The notes beneath the pieces are model-generated. The model made no database searches. It was not told the DNA's origin and was given only the letters and a program-made list of their open reading frames with translations. Below, one piece after another: positions 32,305 through 40,365 of a DNA stretch of 48,561 nucleotides (the first letter of the stretch is position 1; each line of letters begins with the position of its first letter). This stretch comes from JAVBLF01 sp031553675 (GTDB lineage Bacteria > Bacillota > Clostridia > Christensenellales > CALWSW01): the NCBI GenBank assembly GCA_031553675.1, contig JAVBLF010000043.1, forward strand, positions 1 through 48,561. Reading direction: 5' to 3'. The position numbers and the translations under genes were made by a program.

Positions 32305-32820
32305 ATGGAGGGTTATAAGTTTCGAAAGGCCAGAAGCGACGAAGGCGAAGCAATCTGGGGGATCTACCAGCGCGGCGTCGCACGCATGATGGCGCTCGGG
32401 ATCGAGCATTGGGATGAAAACTACCCGACGAAAGAGCTGATCCTGGGCGATCTCGCGCGGAATGAGCTCTACGTCCTGTGCGACGCGCAGACCGACGCGC
32501 CCGTGGTAGCGGCCTGCTACAACGAAGAACAGGATCCGACCTACGCCAGCCTGACCTGGCGCTACACGGACGGAAAGGCCGGCGTCATCCACCGCCTCTG
32601 CGTCGATCCGAACGCGCAAGGCAAGGGCTTGGGGCGGCACGCGGTCGCCTGCCTGGAGGCCGAAGCGATCGCGCAGGGGGCCTCTCTCATGCGCCTGGAT
32701 ACCTGCGTGAAAAACCACATCGCCCTGTCGCTCTACGATTCGATGGGCTATGAAAGGGTCGGGCTCGTGAACTTCCGCGCCGACATCTGGTTTCAATGCT
32801 TTGAAAAGCGGCTCGTCTGA
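32305..32820 (+). CDS. GNAT-family N-acetyltransferase
   Basis: This is a 171-residue single-domain acetyltransferase. Motif A, the acetyl-CoA pyrophosphate loop, reads CVDPNAQGKGLGRHAV near residue 100, preceded by a beta strand (GVIHRL), and motif B is LYDSMGYERVG near 150. The substrate is unknown. It starts five bases after the cyclophilin stop with no strong ribosome site of its own, so translation is probably coupled. A bidirectional terminator follows. Confidence 0.9.
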   Translation: MEGYKFRKARSDEGEAIWGIYQRGVARMMALGIEHWDENYPTKELILGDLARNELYVLCDAQTDAPVVAACYNEEQDPTYASLTWRYTDGKAGVIHRLCVDPNAQGKGLGRHAVACLEAEAIAQGASLMRLDTCVKNHIALSLYDSMGYERVGLVNFRADIWFQCFEKRLV

Positions 32821-32834
32821 ACGAACGAAGCACG

Positions 32835-32871
32835 AAAAAGGCAGGGAGACGTTAGCTCTCTGCCTTTTTTT
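32835..32871. terminator. Bidirectional terminator between the GNAT gene and the mgl operon
   Basis: AAAAAGGCAGGGAGA pairs with TCTCTGCCTTTTTTT around CGTTAGC. A-run and T-run on either side allow termination from both strands. Confidence 0.93.
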
Positions 32872-32877
32872 GTGCCT

Positions 32878-33036
32878 TTACTTGACGAAGATGCCGACGA
32901 CGACCGAGACGACGAGGACGAGAATCACGATCGCGATGAAGATGTCGATCACTTTGAGCGGGATGCGCAGCCCGATCCGGTCGTAAAGCCGGTGGCTGAG
33001 CGAGCGACGATTCTGGTTCTTGTCGGGATCGGGCAT
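32878..33036 (-). CDS. 52-residue single-span membrane protein, last gene of the mgl operon
   Basis: The ATG at 33036 follows AAGGAG by seven bases and the mglC stop by only 11 bases; the frame ends in TAA at 32878-32880, right before the shared terminator. The protein starts MPDPDKNQNRRSLSHRLYDR, a charged, Arg-rich cytoplasmic-type tail. It then has one hydrophobic span (about residues 29-50: VIDIFIAIVILVLVVSVVVG) and ends IFVK. The positive-inside rule places the N-terminus in the cytoplasm. No family was recognised. Context suggests a small accessory subunit or regulator of the sugar importer. It is too small for usual gene-calling cut-offs. Confidence 0.85.
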   Translation of the reverse strand: MPDPDKNQNRRSLSHRLYDRIGLRIPLKVIDIFIAIVILVLVVSVVVGIFVK

Positions 33037-33047
33037 GGGATTGCTCC

Positions 33048-34082
33048 TTACTTTTTGGCGATGTACTTGCGGACGTCGATCGCGACGGCGAGTACGATGA
33101 TGCAGCCGCGGATGATGTACTGCAAGTAAGCGTTGACCTGGAGGAAATAGAGGCTGTAGTTGATGGCTTGCAGGATGATGCTGCCGACGACGACGCCCGT
33201 AATCGTACCGACGCCGCCATTAAAGGAGACGCCGCCGATGACGCAGGCCGAGATCGCGTCGAGCTCATAGTTGATGCCCGTATTCGCGCCGACCGACTGG
33301 ATGCGCGCGGCCTCGAGGACGGCGGAAATACCGTAGCAGACGCCGGCCATGAGGTAGACGAGCATGATCGTGCGGGTGACAGACACGCCCGAGACGGCGG
33401 CGGCTTCCATGTTGCCGCCGACGGCGAACATGTTCTTGCCGAGCGTGGTGCGCGTCCAAATGATGTACATGATCAAGGCGCAGATCAGGAAATAGATGAT
33501 AACGTAGGGGAAGCGGAACGATCCCAAGCGGAAGTATCCGGCGGCAATGTCGATAAAGCCCTTTTTGTCAAAGGTGGAGAGGGCTTGCGCCGTGCCGGAA
33601 GGTTGGGCCTCGATGTAAATGCAGGTCAGGCCGTAGGCGATCAACTGCGTGCCGAGCGTGACGATGAAGGGGTGCATCTTCAAATAAGCGACGCCAAAGC
33701 CGTTGATCAGGCTGAAGGCCACAGCGATCAAGATGGAGATTCCCAGCACGGCAAAGATGTTGAACGGTTTCGCCATGTCCGGATAATAGCGAGACGCATA
33801 GGTGACGCTTTGGACGAGGCTGGCCGTCACGGCGGCCGACAAGCCCACGACGCGGCCGATCGAAAGGTCGGTGCCCGCGAGGACGATGAGTCCCGCGACG
33901 CCGAGCGCGAGTATGCCCTTCGTCGAAGCCTGCTGGAGGATGTTGATGATGTTCGAGATCGAGGCGAATTTGGGGTCGATCACGATGACCGTGACGAGGA
34001 TGGCGCCCAGAATGAAGTAGAGCGCGTAATTGAGGAAGAAGGTGCCGACCTTCTTCGAGTCGAGCGATGTGAGGTTTTGCAT
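33048..34082 (-). CDS. mglC: Galactose/methyl-galactoside-type ABC permease
   Basis: This 344-residue BPD_transp_2 permease has about ten spans. MglC-type motifs are GLIVLAGTDLSIGRVVGLSA near residue 63, NGFGVAYLKMHPFIVTLGTQ near 127, GKNMFAVGGNMEAAAVSGV near 221 and DAISACVIGGVSFNGGVGT near 284. As the only permease here it would form a homodimer with the MglA ATPase. AGGAGGAAGACCC precedes the ATG. The mglA stop is 12 bases upstream and the small membrane protein starts 11 bases downstream. Confidence 0.94.
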   Translation of the reverse strand: MQNLTSLDSKKVGTFFLNYALYFILGAILVTVIVIDPKFASISNIINILQQASTKGILALGVAGLIVLAGTDLSIGRVVGLSAAVTASLVQSVTYASRYYPDMAKPFNIFAVLGISILIAVAFSLINGFGVAYLKMHPFIVTLGTQLIAYGLTCIYIEAQPSGTAQALSTFDKKGFIDIAAGYFRLGSFRFPYVIIYFLICALIMYIIWTRTTLGKNMFAVGGNMEAAAVSGVSVTRTIMLVYLMAGVCYGISAVLEAARIQSVGANTGINYELDAISACVIGGVSFNGGVGTITGVVVGSIILQAINYSLYFLQVNAYLQYIIRGCIIVLAVAIDVRKYIAKK

Positions 34083-34094
34083 GGGTCTTCCTCC

Positions 34095-35621
34095 TCAGAC
34101 GTATTGGGCGGCGAGGCGCATGACGGTTTCCTGTTCGCCCTCGATGTCGCCGAAGTCGGTGCCGCGCTCGAGGATGCCCGAGAGGCGCCCGTTGCTCATG
34201 ACCATGACGCGATCGCAAATGCCGAGCAGCTCGGGCATCTCGCTCGACACCATGATCACGCCTTTGCCCTGGGCGGCGAGATCGATGATGAGCTGGTAGA
34301 TTTCGTATTTGGCGCCGACGTCGATGCCGCGCGTGGGTTCGTCCAGCAGGAGGATGTCCGGCTGGGTCAGCAGCCAGCGCCCGATGATGACCTTTTGTTG
34401 GTTGCCGCCCGAGAGGTATTTGATGTGGGTCTTTTTGCTGGGCGTTTTGACGTGGACGTTTTCGATGACCCAATCGGTATCGGTTTCGATTTTGCCGCCG
34501 CTGAGAAAGCCGAAGCGCATGTAGGATCGGATGTTGGCGAGAATGGCGTTGAAGGTGATCGACGCCTCGGGGAAAATGCCGGTGGCGCGGCGCTCTTCGG
34601 TGATCAGCGCGAAACCGTTGCGCAGGGAACGGCGCGTGGTTTTGTTGTTGACGGGCTTGCCGCGGACGGCGATCGTGCCGCTCTGGAGGGTGCGGTAGCC
34701 GAAGAGGGTTTCGAGAAGTTCTGTTCGGCGGCTGCCGACGAGACCCGCGACGCCCAGCACTTCGCCGGCGCGCAGATCGAAGCTGACGTCCGTGCAGGTG
34801 GGCTGGTATTTGCCGGTGATGCCGCTGCATTCCATCAGCTTTTCGCCGGGGCGGTTGGTCTTGGGTGGGAAACGGTTCTCCATGTCGCGGTTGACCATGA
34901 GGCGGATGATCTCGTTCGAGTCCAGCTCCTTCGCGGGGCGGGTGGCGATCCAGGCGCCGTCACGCATGACGGTGACGTCGTCCGAAATGCGGAGGATTTC
35001 GTCCATGCGGTGGGAGATGTAGATGATGCCGACCCCGTTGTCGGTCAGCTTTTTCATGATGCGGAAGAGGTGGTTGACCTCTTCGTCGGTCAAAGAGCTG
35101 GTCGGTTCGTCCAGCACGAGGATCTTGGCGTTGTAGGAGACGGCCTTGGCGATCTCGACCATCTGGCGGCGCGAAACCGAGAGCGTGCCGATGATCTGGC
35201 GGGGATCGACGTCGATCTCGAGCTCTTCGAAAATGGCTTTCGTCTCGTTGTACATCTTTGTATGGTCAACCAGGCCGAGCTTTTTCGGGAAGCGGCCCAG
35301 CCAAACGTTCTCCATAACACTGCGGCGGAGTACCTGGTTCAGTTCCTGGTGCACCATCGCGACGCCGTTGTCGAGGGCGTTTTTGGGGTTGATGAAGTTG
35401 ACTTCCTTGCCTTCGAGTGTGATCGTGCCGGCATCTTTTTTGTAGATGCCGAAGAGGCATTTCATCAGCGTGCTTTTGCCGGCGCCGTTTTCGCCCATGA
35501 GTGCGTGAACGGTGCCGTGACGGAGCCGAAACTGCGCGCCGTCGAGCGCTTTGACGCCGGGAAAGCTCTTTTCAATGCTGCTCATGTCCAGCAAGGGGGA
35601 GGTGTCCTTTTCCATATCCAT
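34095..35621 (-). CDS. mglA: Galactose/methyl-galactoside-type ABC ATP-binding protein
   Basis: This double ATPase of about 508 residues has Walker A GENGAGKSTLMKCLFG and Walker B ILVLDEPTSSL in the first half, and LSGGNQQKVIIGRWLL with ILLLDEPTRGIDVG in the second. GLVGSRRTELLETLFG is the altered second P-loop typical of the family. It energises import through MglC. The start is uncertain: ATG at 35621 (MDMEKDTSP) or 35615 (MEKDTSP), both with only a weak ribosome site (GCGAG), while other genes here have strong ones. A stable hairpin separates it from mglB. Confidence 0.93.
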   Translation of the reverse strand: MDMEKDTSPLLDMSSIEKSFPGVKALDGAQFRLRHGTVHALMGENGAGKSTLMKCLFGIYKKDAGTITLEGKEVNFINPKNALDNGVAMVHQELNQVLRRSVMENVWLGRFPKKLGLVDHTKMYNETKAIFEELEIDVDPRQIIGTLSVSRRQMVEIAKAVSYNAKILVLDEPTSSLTDEEVNHLFRIMKKLTDNGVGIIYISHRMDEILRISDDVTVMRDGAWIATRPAKELDSNEIIRLMVNRDMENRFPPKTNRPGEKLMECSGITGKYQPTCTDVSFDLRAGEVLGVAGLVGSRRTELLETLFGYRTLQSGTIAVRGKPVNNKTTRRSLRNGFALITEERRATGIFPEASITFNAILANIRSYMRFGFLSGGKIETDTDWVIENVHVKTPSKKTHIKYLSGGNQQKVIIGRWLLTQPDILLLDEPTRGIDVGAKYEIYQLIIDLAAQGKGVIMVSSEMPELLGICDRVMVMSNGRLSGILERGTDFGDIEGEQETVMRLAAQYV

Positions 35622-35698
35622 CACTCGCTTTGCATGCGTTGCACGGTGAGAGCCTGTGTTTGCGCGGAATCTGCTTGTGTACTGCGCTGGCTCTGAAT

Positions 35699-35732
35699 AT
35701 GGAGGGTACCTGACAAAACAAGTACCCTCCAT
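35699..35732 (-). repeat. mglB-mglA intergenic hairpin
   Basis: ATGGAGGGTAC pairs perfectly with GTACCCTCCAT around 12 bases, without a T-run. It could protect the mglB message or reduce readthrough into mglA, so that the binding protein is made in excess. Confidence 0.7.
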
Positions 35733-35772
35733 CTGTGTTGCGTATTGTGGCGCCCGAGGCGCGCTGCTGGGA

Positions 35773-36936
35773 CTACTCGGTGATCTTGGCGTAGGGGATA
35801 CGGACCGAGTAACCGTCGTCGGCCATCTTATAGTCGGTGCCGTCGAGCCAGCCTTTGCCGGTCGCGCCGTTGATGGCGATGCGGATGTTGGCTTTGCCCA
35901 TGGCGTCGCCGTCCTGCTGGACGGTGGCGGTCATGCCGCCGTTGGCGATGCTTTCGATCGCGGAGTCAACGGCGTCGACGCCGATGACGACGACTTTGGG
36001 ATCGCCTTCCTGTCCGGTGTTGTAGCCGTTGGCGTTGAGCGCAGCGACCGCGCCGAGGGCCATCATGTCGTTGTTAGCGAAGATGACTTCGACTTTATCG
36101 CCGAACTGCGCCCAAGCGGCCGTCATGGAGTCCATGGCCTTCTGCTGGTCCCAGTTGCAGACCATCGTTTCGCCGAGCTGTTCCAACTGGCAGCCGTTGG
36201 CGATGGCGGTCTCGACGCTGAACTGGGAGCGGGCGATGGCTTCGGGGTTCTGCGGCTCGCCCATGAACATCAGGTACTGGAGCTTGCCGTCGCCGTTTTT
36301 GTCGATCGAGGCATCTTTCTTGAAGAGGTCAGCGAGGATTTCGCCCTGCATGTCGCCGGCTTCACGCGGCGTCGTGCCGACGAAGATCGAGCCGGAATCG
36401 ACGATGACCTGCTGAACGGTGTCGGCAGAGGGCTCCTTGTTGTAGAAGAGGAAGGGAACGCCGTTTTCTTTGGCCAGTTCGACCAGGGGCATGCCGTTTT
36501 GCACTTCGGCGAGGTTGATGATGACGAAGTCCGGCTTCTCGGCGAACATGATCGTCGCCTGGTTGAGCTGGGTGGGGAAGTCGTCGTTGGCGTCCTGCAT
36601 GTTCAGGGTGACGTTATAGCCAAGTTCTTCGCCCAGTTCCTTCGCGTATTTTTCCATCGCCGCGCGGACGGTGGAACCGTAAGTGTCGTCGTACTTCCAG
36701 ACGAGAACGCCGATCTTGAGATCTTTCTTCTCGGCGGCAGCGGGTTCGGCGGGGGTTTCCGCAGCGGGCTCGGCTTCGGCAGAGGGTTCGGCTTCGGCCG
36801 CGGGCTCCGCTTCGGCGGCAGGTTCGGCAGACGGTTCGGCAGCGGGGGCTTCAGCCGCGGGCGTTTCGCTACCGCCGCAGGCGGCCATCGCGAAAAGCAT
36901 GGACAGAGCCAGCAGAACGCACAGGAACTTCTTCAT
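35773..36936 (-). CDS. mglB: Galactose-type sugar-binding lipoprotein
   Basis: This 387-residue protein has the lipobox AMAAC near residue 20, then an Ala/Glu/Pro/Ser linker to about residue 65, then a type I sugar-binding fold. MglB-like traits are KIGVLVWKYDDTYGSTVR, VIINLAEVQNGMPLVELAK, GVPFLFYNKEPS and the EF-hand-like calcium loop DKNGDGKLQYLMFMGEP. The tail is DGYSVRIPYAKIT. It captures galactose, glucose, xylose or a methyl-galactoside outside the membrane. GGAGG eight bases before the ATG at 36936 decides the start. A strong promoter lies upstream. Confidence 0.94.
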   Translation of the reverse strand: MKKFLCVLLALSMLFAMAACGGSETPAAEAPAAEPSAEPAAEAEPAAEAEPSAEAEPAAETPAEPAAAEKKDLKIGVLVWKYDDTYGSTVRAAMEKYAKELGEELGYNVTLNMQDANDDFPTQLNQATIMFAEKPDFVIINLAEVQNGMPLVELAKENGVPFLFYNKEPSADTVQQVIVDSGSIFVGTTPREAGDMQGEILADLFKKDASIDKNGDGKLQYLMFMGEPQNPEAIARSQFSVETAIANGCQLEQLGETMVCNWDQQKAMDSMTAAWAQFGDKVEVIFANNDMMALGAVAALNANGYNTGQEGDPKVVVIGVDAVDSAIESIANGGMTATVQQDGDAMGKANIRIAINGATGKGWLDGTDYKMADDGYSVRIPYAKITE

Positions 36937-37030
36937 ACGGGTTACCTCCAAAAAATTCTTCCTCCCAGTGTGGTGCCGATCGATGGGAAACGTTTTGTCG
37001 TAATGCAAAACGATTCTCTCGGCATATGCA

Positions 37031-37059
37031 ATTTTACAATGAAACCGTGGCGTTGTCAA
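37031..37059 (-). promoter_or_regulatory. Promoter of the mglBAC operon
   Basis: On the minus strand, perfect TTGACA (37054-37059), a 17-base spacer and TAAAAT (37031-37036). Downstream in the leader, AAACGTTT (36988-36995) lies in TGGGAAACGTTTTGTC, a possible LacI- or CcpA-type site that is not a clean cre match. Confidence 0.85.
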
Positions 37060-37112
37060 CTCGGGCACCCCGCCATTCGGACGCTTGCGAGGTCAGGCGG
37101 ACGGATGCGATC

Positions 37113-37141
37113 TTGCCACGTCTGCGCAAAGATGTTATGCT
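37113..37141 (+). promoter_or_regulatory. Candidate promoter of the kinase-isomerase operon
   Basis: TTGCCA (37113-37118), a 17-base spacer and TATGCT (37136-37141). It lies back to back with the mgl promoter, 54 bases away, so one regulator could control both. The 136-base leader holds no recognised element. Confidence 0.55.
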
Positions 37142-37283
37142 CATACATGGAAGAATGATCGTTCACAGGCGTATGAACCGATTTCTGTTGGCAGAAAACG
37201 CGGAAAAATCCCCACCAAAAACCGAAAAAACTCCACTTCTACATTGCGATGCGGTAGGCTGCACGCGCAAGGAGGAGGCCTAT

Positions 37284-38783
37284 ATGCCGTACATTGGCCT
37301 GGACGTGGGCACTTCGGCCTGCAAAGCGAGCGTCGTCGATGCCGAAGGGCGGATCCTGCGCCATGCGCGCGTCGAATACGAGCCGGTTTCGCCGCAGCCC
37401 GGCTACATCGAGATCGACCCCGAACTCGTGTGGCGAGCCGTGCGCGAGGCGCTTTCAGCCGTCGCCGCGCCGGATGTGACGGCGCTATCGATCGCGTCGT
37501 TCGGCGAGGCCTGCGTCATGCTCGACGCGGCCGATCAGCCGCTCGCGCGAAGCATTTACTACAGCGACGTGCGCGGAACCGATGAGGTCGCCGACGTATT
37601 GGCGGGCTTTGACGTGCGGGAGGCGCGCGCGATTACAGGCACGCGCGCCAATCCGATGTTCACCCTTTGCAAACTGCTCTGGACGAAGAAGCATTGTCCG
37701 GCGCTGTTCGAACGCGCCCAACACATCATGCTCTTCGGCGACTACCTTGGCTTCCTGTTGACGGGGGAGCGCGCGATCGACCATTCGCTGGCCTCGCGCA
37801 CCATGCTCTTCGACATCCGCAAGCGCGTCTGGTCGAAGGAGATGATTGGCGCTTTCGGCTTAGACGAAGGGCTTTTTTCGACGGCGGTGCGGACAGGGGA
37901 GATCATAGGGCAGCTGAGGCCGAGCTTGGCCGCCGATCTGGGTCTGCCGGAAGGTGTGCGGGTCGTCGCGGGCGGACACGACCAGATCCTGGCGGCGTTG
38001 GGAGGCGGGGCGGTGCGCCCGGGCGACAGCGTCGACGGCATGGGGAGCAGCGAGTGCATCACGCTCGTGCTGCGCGGCGCCGATTGGACGCAACAGATGG
38101 CGGAATTCAACTTTTGCTGCGAGCCCTACGTCTTCGACGACACTTACGTGACGCTGGCCTTCAACGCATCTTCGGGCACGGCGATCCGATGGTATCGGGA
38201 CTGCTTCGAAGCGGAGCGGACGGCGGCCTGGGCGCGAGAGGGCCAGAGCAGCTACGCCATGCTCGACGCCCACTGTGCGGGCGAGCCGACCGATTTGCTC
38301 TTTTTGCCGCACGTCGCCGGAAGCGGCACGCCTGCGCTCGACTCTTCGGTCGGCGGCGCGATGCTGGGGCTGCGCATCCACCACGATCGAAGTGCGGTCT
38401 ACCGCGCCGTGCTCGAAGGGATCTGCTATGACATGCGTTGGAATGCCGAGCTGCTCGAATCGTGCGGGCTCCCCTTGGGGGCGATGCGCGTCGTCGGCGG
38501 CGGTTCGCGGAGCGACGTTTTGATGCAGATCAAGGCCGACGTCTTTGGGCGGGAGGTCAGCACGCTCGAAGCCGGAGAGACGGGCACGATCGGTTTGGCC
38601 TTGCTCTGCGCGCAGGCCATGGGCGACATCGGCGACCTGGCCGCCGAAGCCCAACGCCTGGCCGCGATCCGAAAGACCTACCGGCCCGACGCCACGCGCA
38701 CGGCGATCTACGACCGGCAAATGGCGAAGTACCGGAAACTTTACACCGCATGCAAGTCTGTGATGGAGGAGGAATGCGTATGA
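37284..38783 (+). CDS. FGGY-family carbohydrate kinase (xylulokinase-like)
   Basis: This 499-residue sugar kinase starts MPYIGLDVGTSACKASVVD, with the DVGTS phosphate loop. It continues with QPGYIEIDPELVW near residue 35, VVAGGHDQILAALGGGA near 230 with the catalytic Asp in GGHDQ, and GSGTPALDSSVGGAMLGL near 348. GAMRVVGGGSRSDVLMQIKADVFG near 395 is the ATP-binding GGGSRS loop. Xylulokinase is the best-known match, though fuculose- or ribulose-type kinases share these motifs. AGGAGG precedes the ATG at 37284. The isomerase gene overlaps its stop by four bases, so the isomerised sugar is presumably this kinase's substrate. Confidence 0.92.
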   Translation: MPYIGLDVGTSACKASVVDAEGRILRHARVEYEPVSPQPGYIEIDPELVWRAVREALSAVAAPDVTALSIASFGEACVMLDAADQPLARSIYYSDVRGTDEVADVLAGFDVREARAITGTRANPMFTLCKLLWTKKHCPALFERAQHIMLFGDYLGFLLTGERAIDHSLASRTMLFDIRKRVWSKEMIGAFGLDEGLFSTAVRTGEIIGQLRPSLAADLGLPEGVRVVAGGHDQILAALGGGAVRPGDSVDGMGSSECITLVLRGADWTQQMAEFNFCCEPYVFDDTYVTLAFNASSGTAIRWYRDCFEAERTAAWAREGQSSYAMLDAHCAGEPTDLLFLPHVAGSGTPALDSSVGGAMLGLRIHHDRSAVYRAVLEGICYDMRWNAELLESCGLPLGAMRVVGGGSRSDVLMQIKADVFGREVSTLEAGETGTIGLALLCAQAMGDIGDLAAEAQRLAAIRKTYRPDATRTAIYDRQMAKYRKLYTACKSVMEEECV

Positions 38784-40189
38784 AACCCATGACCTTTGCG
38801 CTCTACCTCGGCAACCGGGGCGTCTTCCCCGGCGAGATCATCGAGGCGGCGCGCGTCGAGATGCGCACCGCGATCGAAAAAGCGGGGCATGTCTGCCTCG
38901 AAATGGATCCAAGCTTGACCCGTTTTGGCGCGGTCGAGACGCTGGCGGAAGGCAAGATCTTCGCCGATTTTCTCAAGCGGCATGAAGGGCAGTTCGACGG
39001 CGTGGTCCTCTGCCTGCCCAACTTCGGCGACGAAAACGGCGCGGTGGCCGCCCTCCAGGATGCCGGTGTGCCGATCCTGCTACAAGCCTATCCCGACGAG
39101 TTCGGCATGATGGACTACGCCCACCGGCGCGACGCCTTCTGCGGCAAACTGTCGATCGCCGACGTCTTCCGCCAGTTTGGCATCCCGTTCACGGCGCTGG
39201 AACCGCACACCGTTCATCCGGCGAGCGAGGAATTTGCGCGGCAGCTCGACGTCTTCGCGCGGACCTGCGCTGTCGTCAAACGCATGCGGCGTTTCAATGT
39301 CGGCGCGATCGGCGCGCGTACGACGGCCTTCAAGACGATCCGCTTTGACGAGGTGGCACTGGCACAGCGCGGCATCAACTGCGAGAGCTTCGATTTGACG
39401 CAGCTCTTCGCAAAAATGGCCGACGTCGATCCGGCAGCGCCGGAATTTGCCGCGGCGCGCGCGCGCATCGAGGCGATGGGCGACATGTCGGCAGTTCCGG
39501 AAGAGCGGCGCGACGACCAGACCCGCCTCTACCTGGCGCTAAAATCCTTTGCGGCGGAATACGATCTGGGGGCGCTGGGTTTGCGCTGCTGGAACGAGAT
39601 GCAGGACGCTTACCGCATCGCGCCCTGCACCGTCATGGCGCTGCTGGCGAGCGAAGGGCTGCCCTGCGCGTGTGAGCTCGACATCTGCAACGCCGTCGCG
39701 ATGGCGGCGCTCCAGGCGGCGGCGGACGCTCCGCCGATCTGCATGGACTGGAACAACAACTACGGCGACGATCCCGACAAGTGCATTCTCTTCCACTGCG
39801 GCTCCGTGCCAGCCGAATGCATGGCTGAACCGGGGACGGTCATCTCGCATGTCATGTTCGACAAGGGGCGCGAAGATCAGGGCGGCTTCGGCTGGGGCTG
39901 CAACCAGGGGCGCGTCAAGCCCGCGCCGATGACCTATCTGTCGGCCAAGACTGAGTGCGGGAAAGTGGCCTTCTACCTGGGCGAAGGCGCGATGACGAAC
40001 GACCCGATCGAGCAGGCGTTCTTTGGGGCGGCGGGCGTAGCGCAGATCCCGGGGCTGCAAAAGGTGCTGCTGGGCATCTGCCGCGAAGGCTTCCGCCACC
40101 ACGTCAGCATCGCGCTCGACCACGTAGCCGAGGCTTTGCGCGAGGCGTTTTCGAGCTACCTCGGCTACGAGATCGTCGATTTCCGATGA
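38780..40189 (+). CDS. L-fucose/L-arabinose isomerase family protein
   Basis: This 469-residue protein is of the FucI/AraA superfamily. The N-terminal Rossmann-like part holds VVLCLPNFGDENGAVAAL and VPILLQAYPDEFG. The conserved C-terminal part holds LRCWNEMQDAYRIAPC, GLPCACELDICNAVAMAAL with the metal-binding Glu and Asp, and ILFHCGSVP with the active-site His. It likely converts an aldose to the ketose phosphorylated by the adjacent kinase. The start at 38780 overlaps the kinase stop as ATGA, with GAGGAGG seven bases upstream; 38774 is an alternative ATG. The substrate is unknown, and no aldolase follows; a terminator does. Confidence 0.9.
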   Translation: MKPMTFALYLGNRGVFPGEIIEAARVEMRTAIEKAGHVCLEMDPSLTRFGAVETLAEGKIFADFLKRHEGQFDGVVLCLPNFGDENGAVAALQDAGVPILLQAYPDEFGMMDYAHRRDAFCGKLSIADVFRQFGIPFTALEPHTVHPASEEFARQLDVFARTCAVVKRMRRFNVGAIGARTTAFKTIRFDEVALAQRGINCESFDLTQLFAKMADVDPAAPEFAAARARIEAMGDMSAVPEERRDDQTRLYLALKSFAAEYDLGALGLRCWNEMQDAYRIAPCTVMALLASEGLPCACELDICNAVAMAALQAAADAPPICMDWNNNYGDDPDKCILFHCGSVPAECMAEPGTVISHVMFDKGREDQGGFGWGCNQGRVKPAPMTYLSAKTECGKVAFYLGEGAMTNDPIEQAFFGAAGVAQIPGLQKVLLGICREGFRHHVSIALDHVAEALREAFSSYLGYEIVDFR

Positions 40190-40231
40190 TGCCTTGATCC
40201 ATCTGGATGGCAGAGGCGCACAAAAACGCAG

Positions 40232-40257
40232 AAAAGTGGCCGCCGTGCCACTTTTTT
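40232..40257 (+). terminator. Terminator of the kinase-isomerase operon, AGTGGC-type stem
   Basis: AAAAGTGGC-CGCCGT-GCCACTTTTTT, 42 bases after the isomerase stop. Confidence 0.93.
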
Positions 40258-40292
40258 GTGCTCGAAAGGCGGGAACTGCGCATGGGAGTCGA

Positions 40293-40322
40293 TTGTCGGA
40301 TCGCGCGCCGCTGTGGTATCAT
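40293..40322 (+). promoter_or_regulatory. Candidate promoter of the MATE gene
   Basis: TTGTCG (40293-40298), an 18-base spacer and TATCAT (40317-40322), 43 bases before the ATG. Confidence 0.5.
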
Positions 40323-40365
40323 GGAAGGAGTATATTGACGAAGCCGTATGCCGAATGGAGACGCT

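Noticed and set aside
33168..35696. 842-codon open frame on the plus strand
   Set aside because: Antisense to mglC and mglA; the translation is a low-complexity, charge-rich shadow.
36983..37015. CcpA cre site before mglB
   Set aside because: TGGGAAACGTTTTGTC and GCAAAACGATTCTC have a central CG but each differs from the cre consensus at several fixed positions.
37026..37283. N-terminal extension of the FGGY kinase
   Set aside because: The frame is open upstream of 37284, but AGGAGG sits right before that ATG and family alignment begins there; the open stretch covers the divergent promoters.
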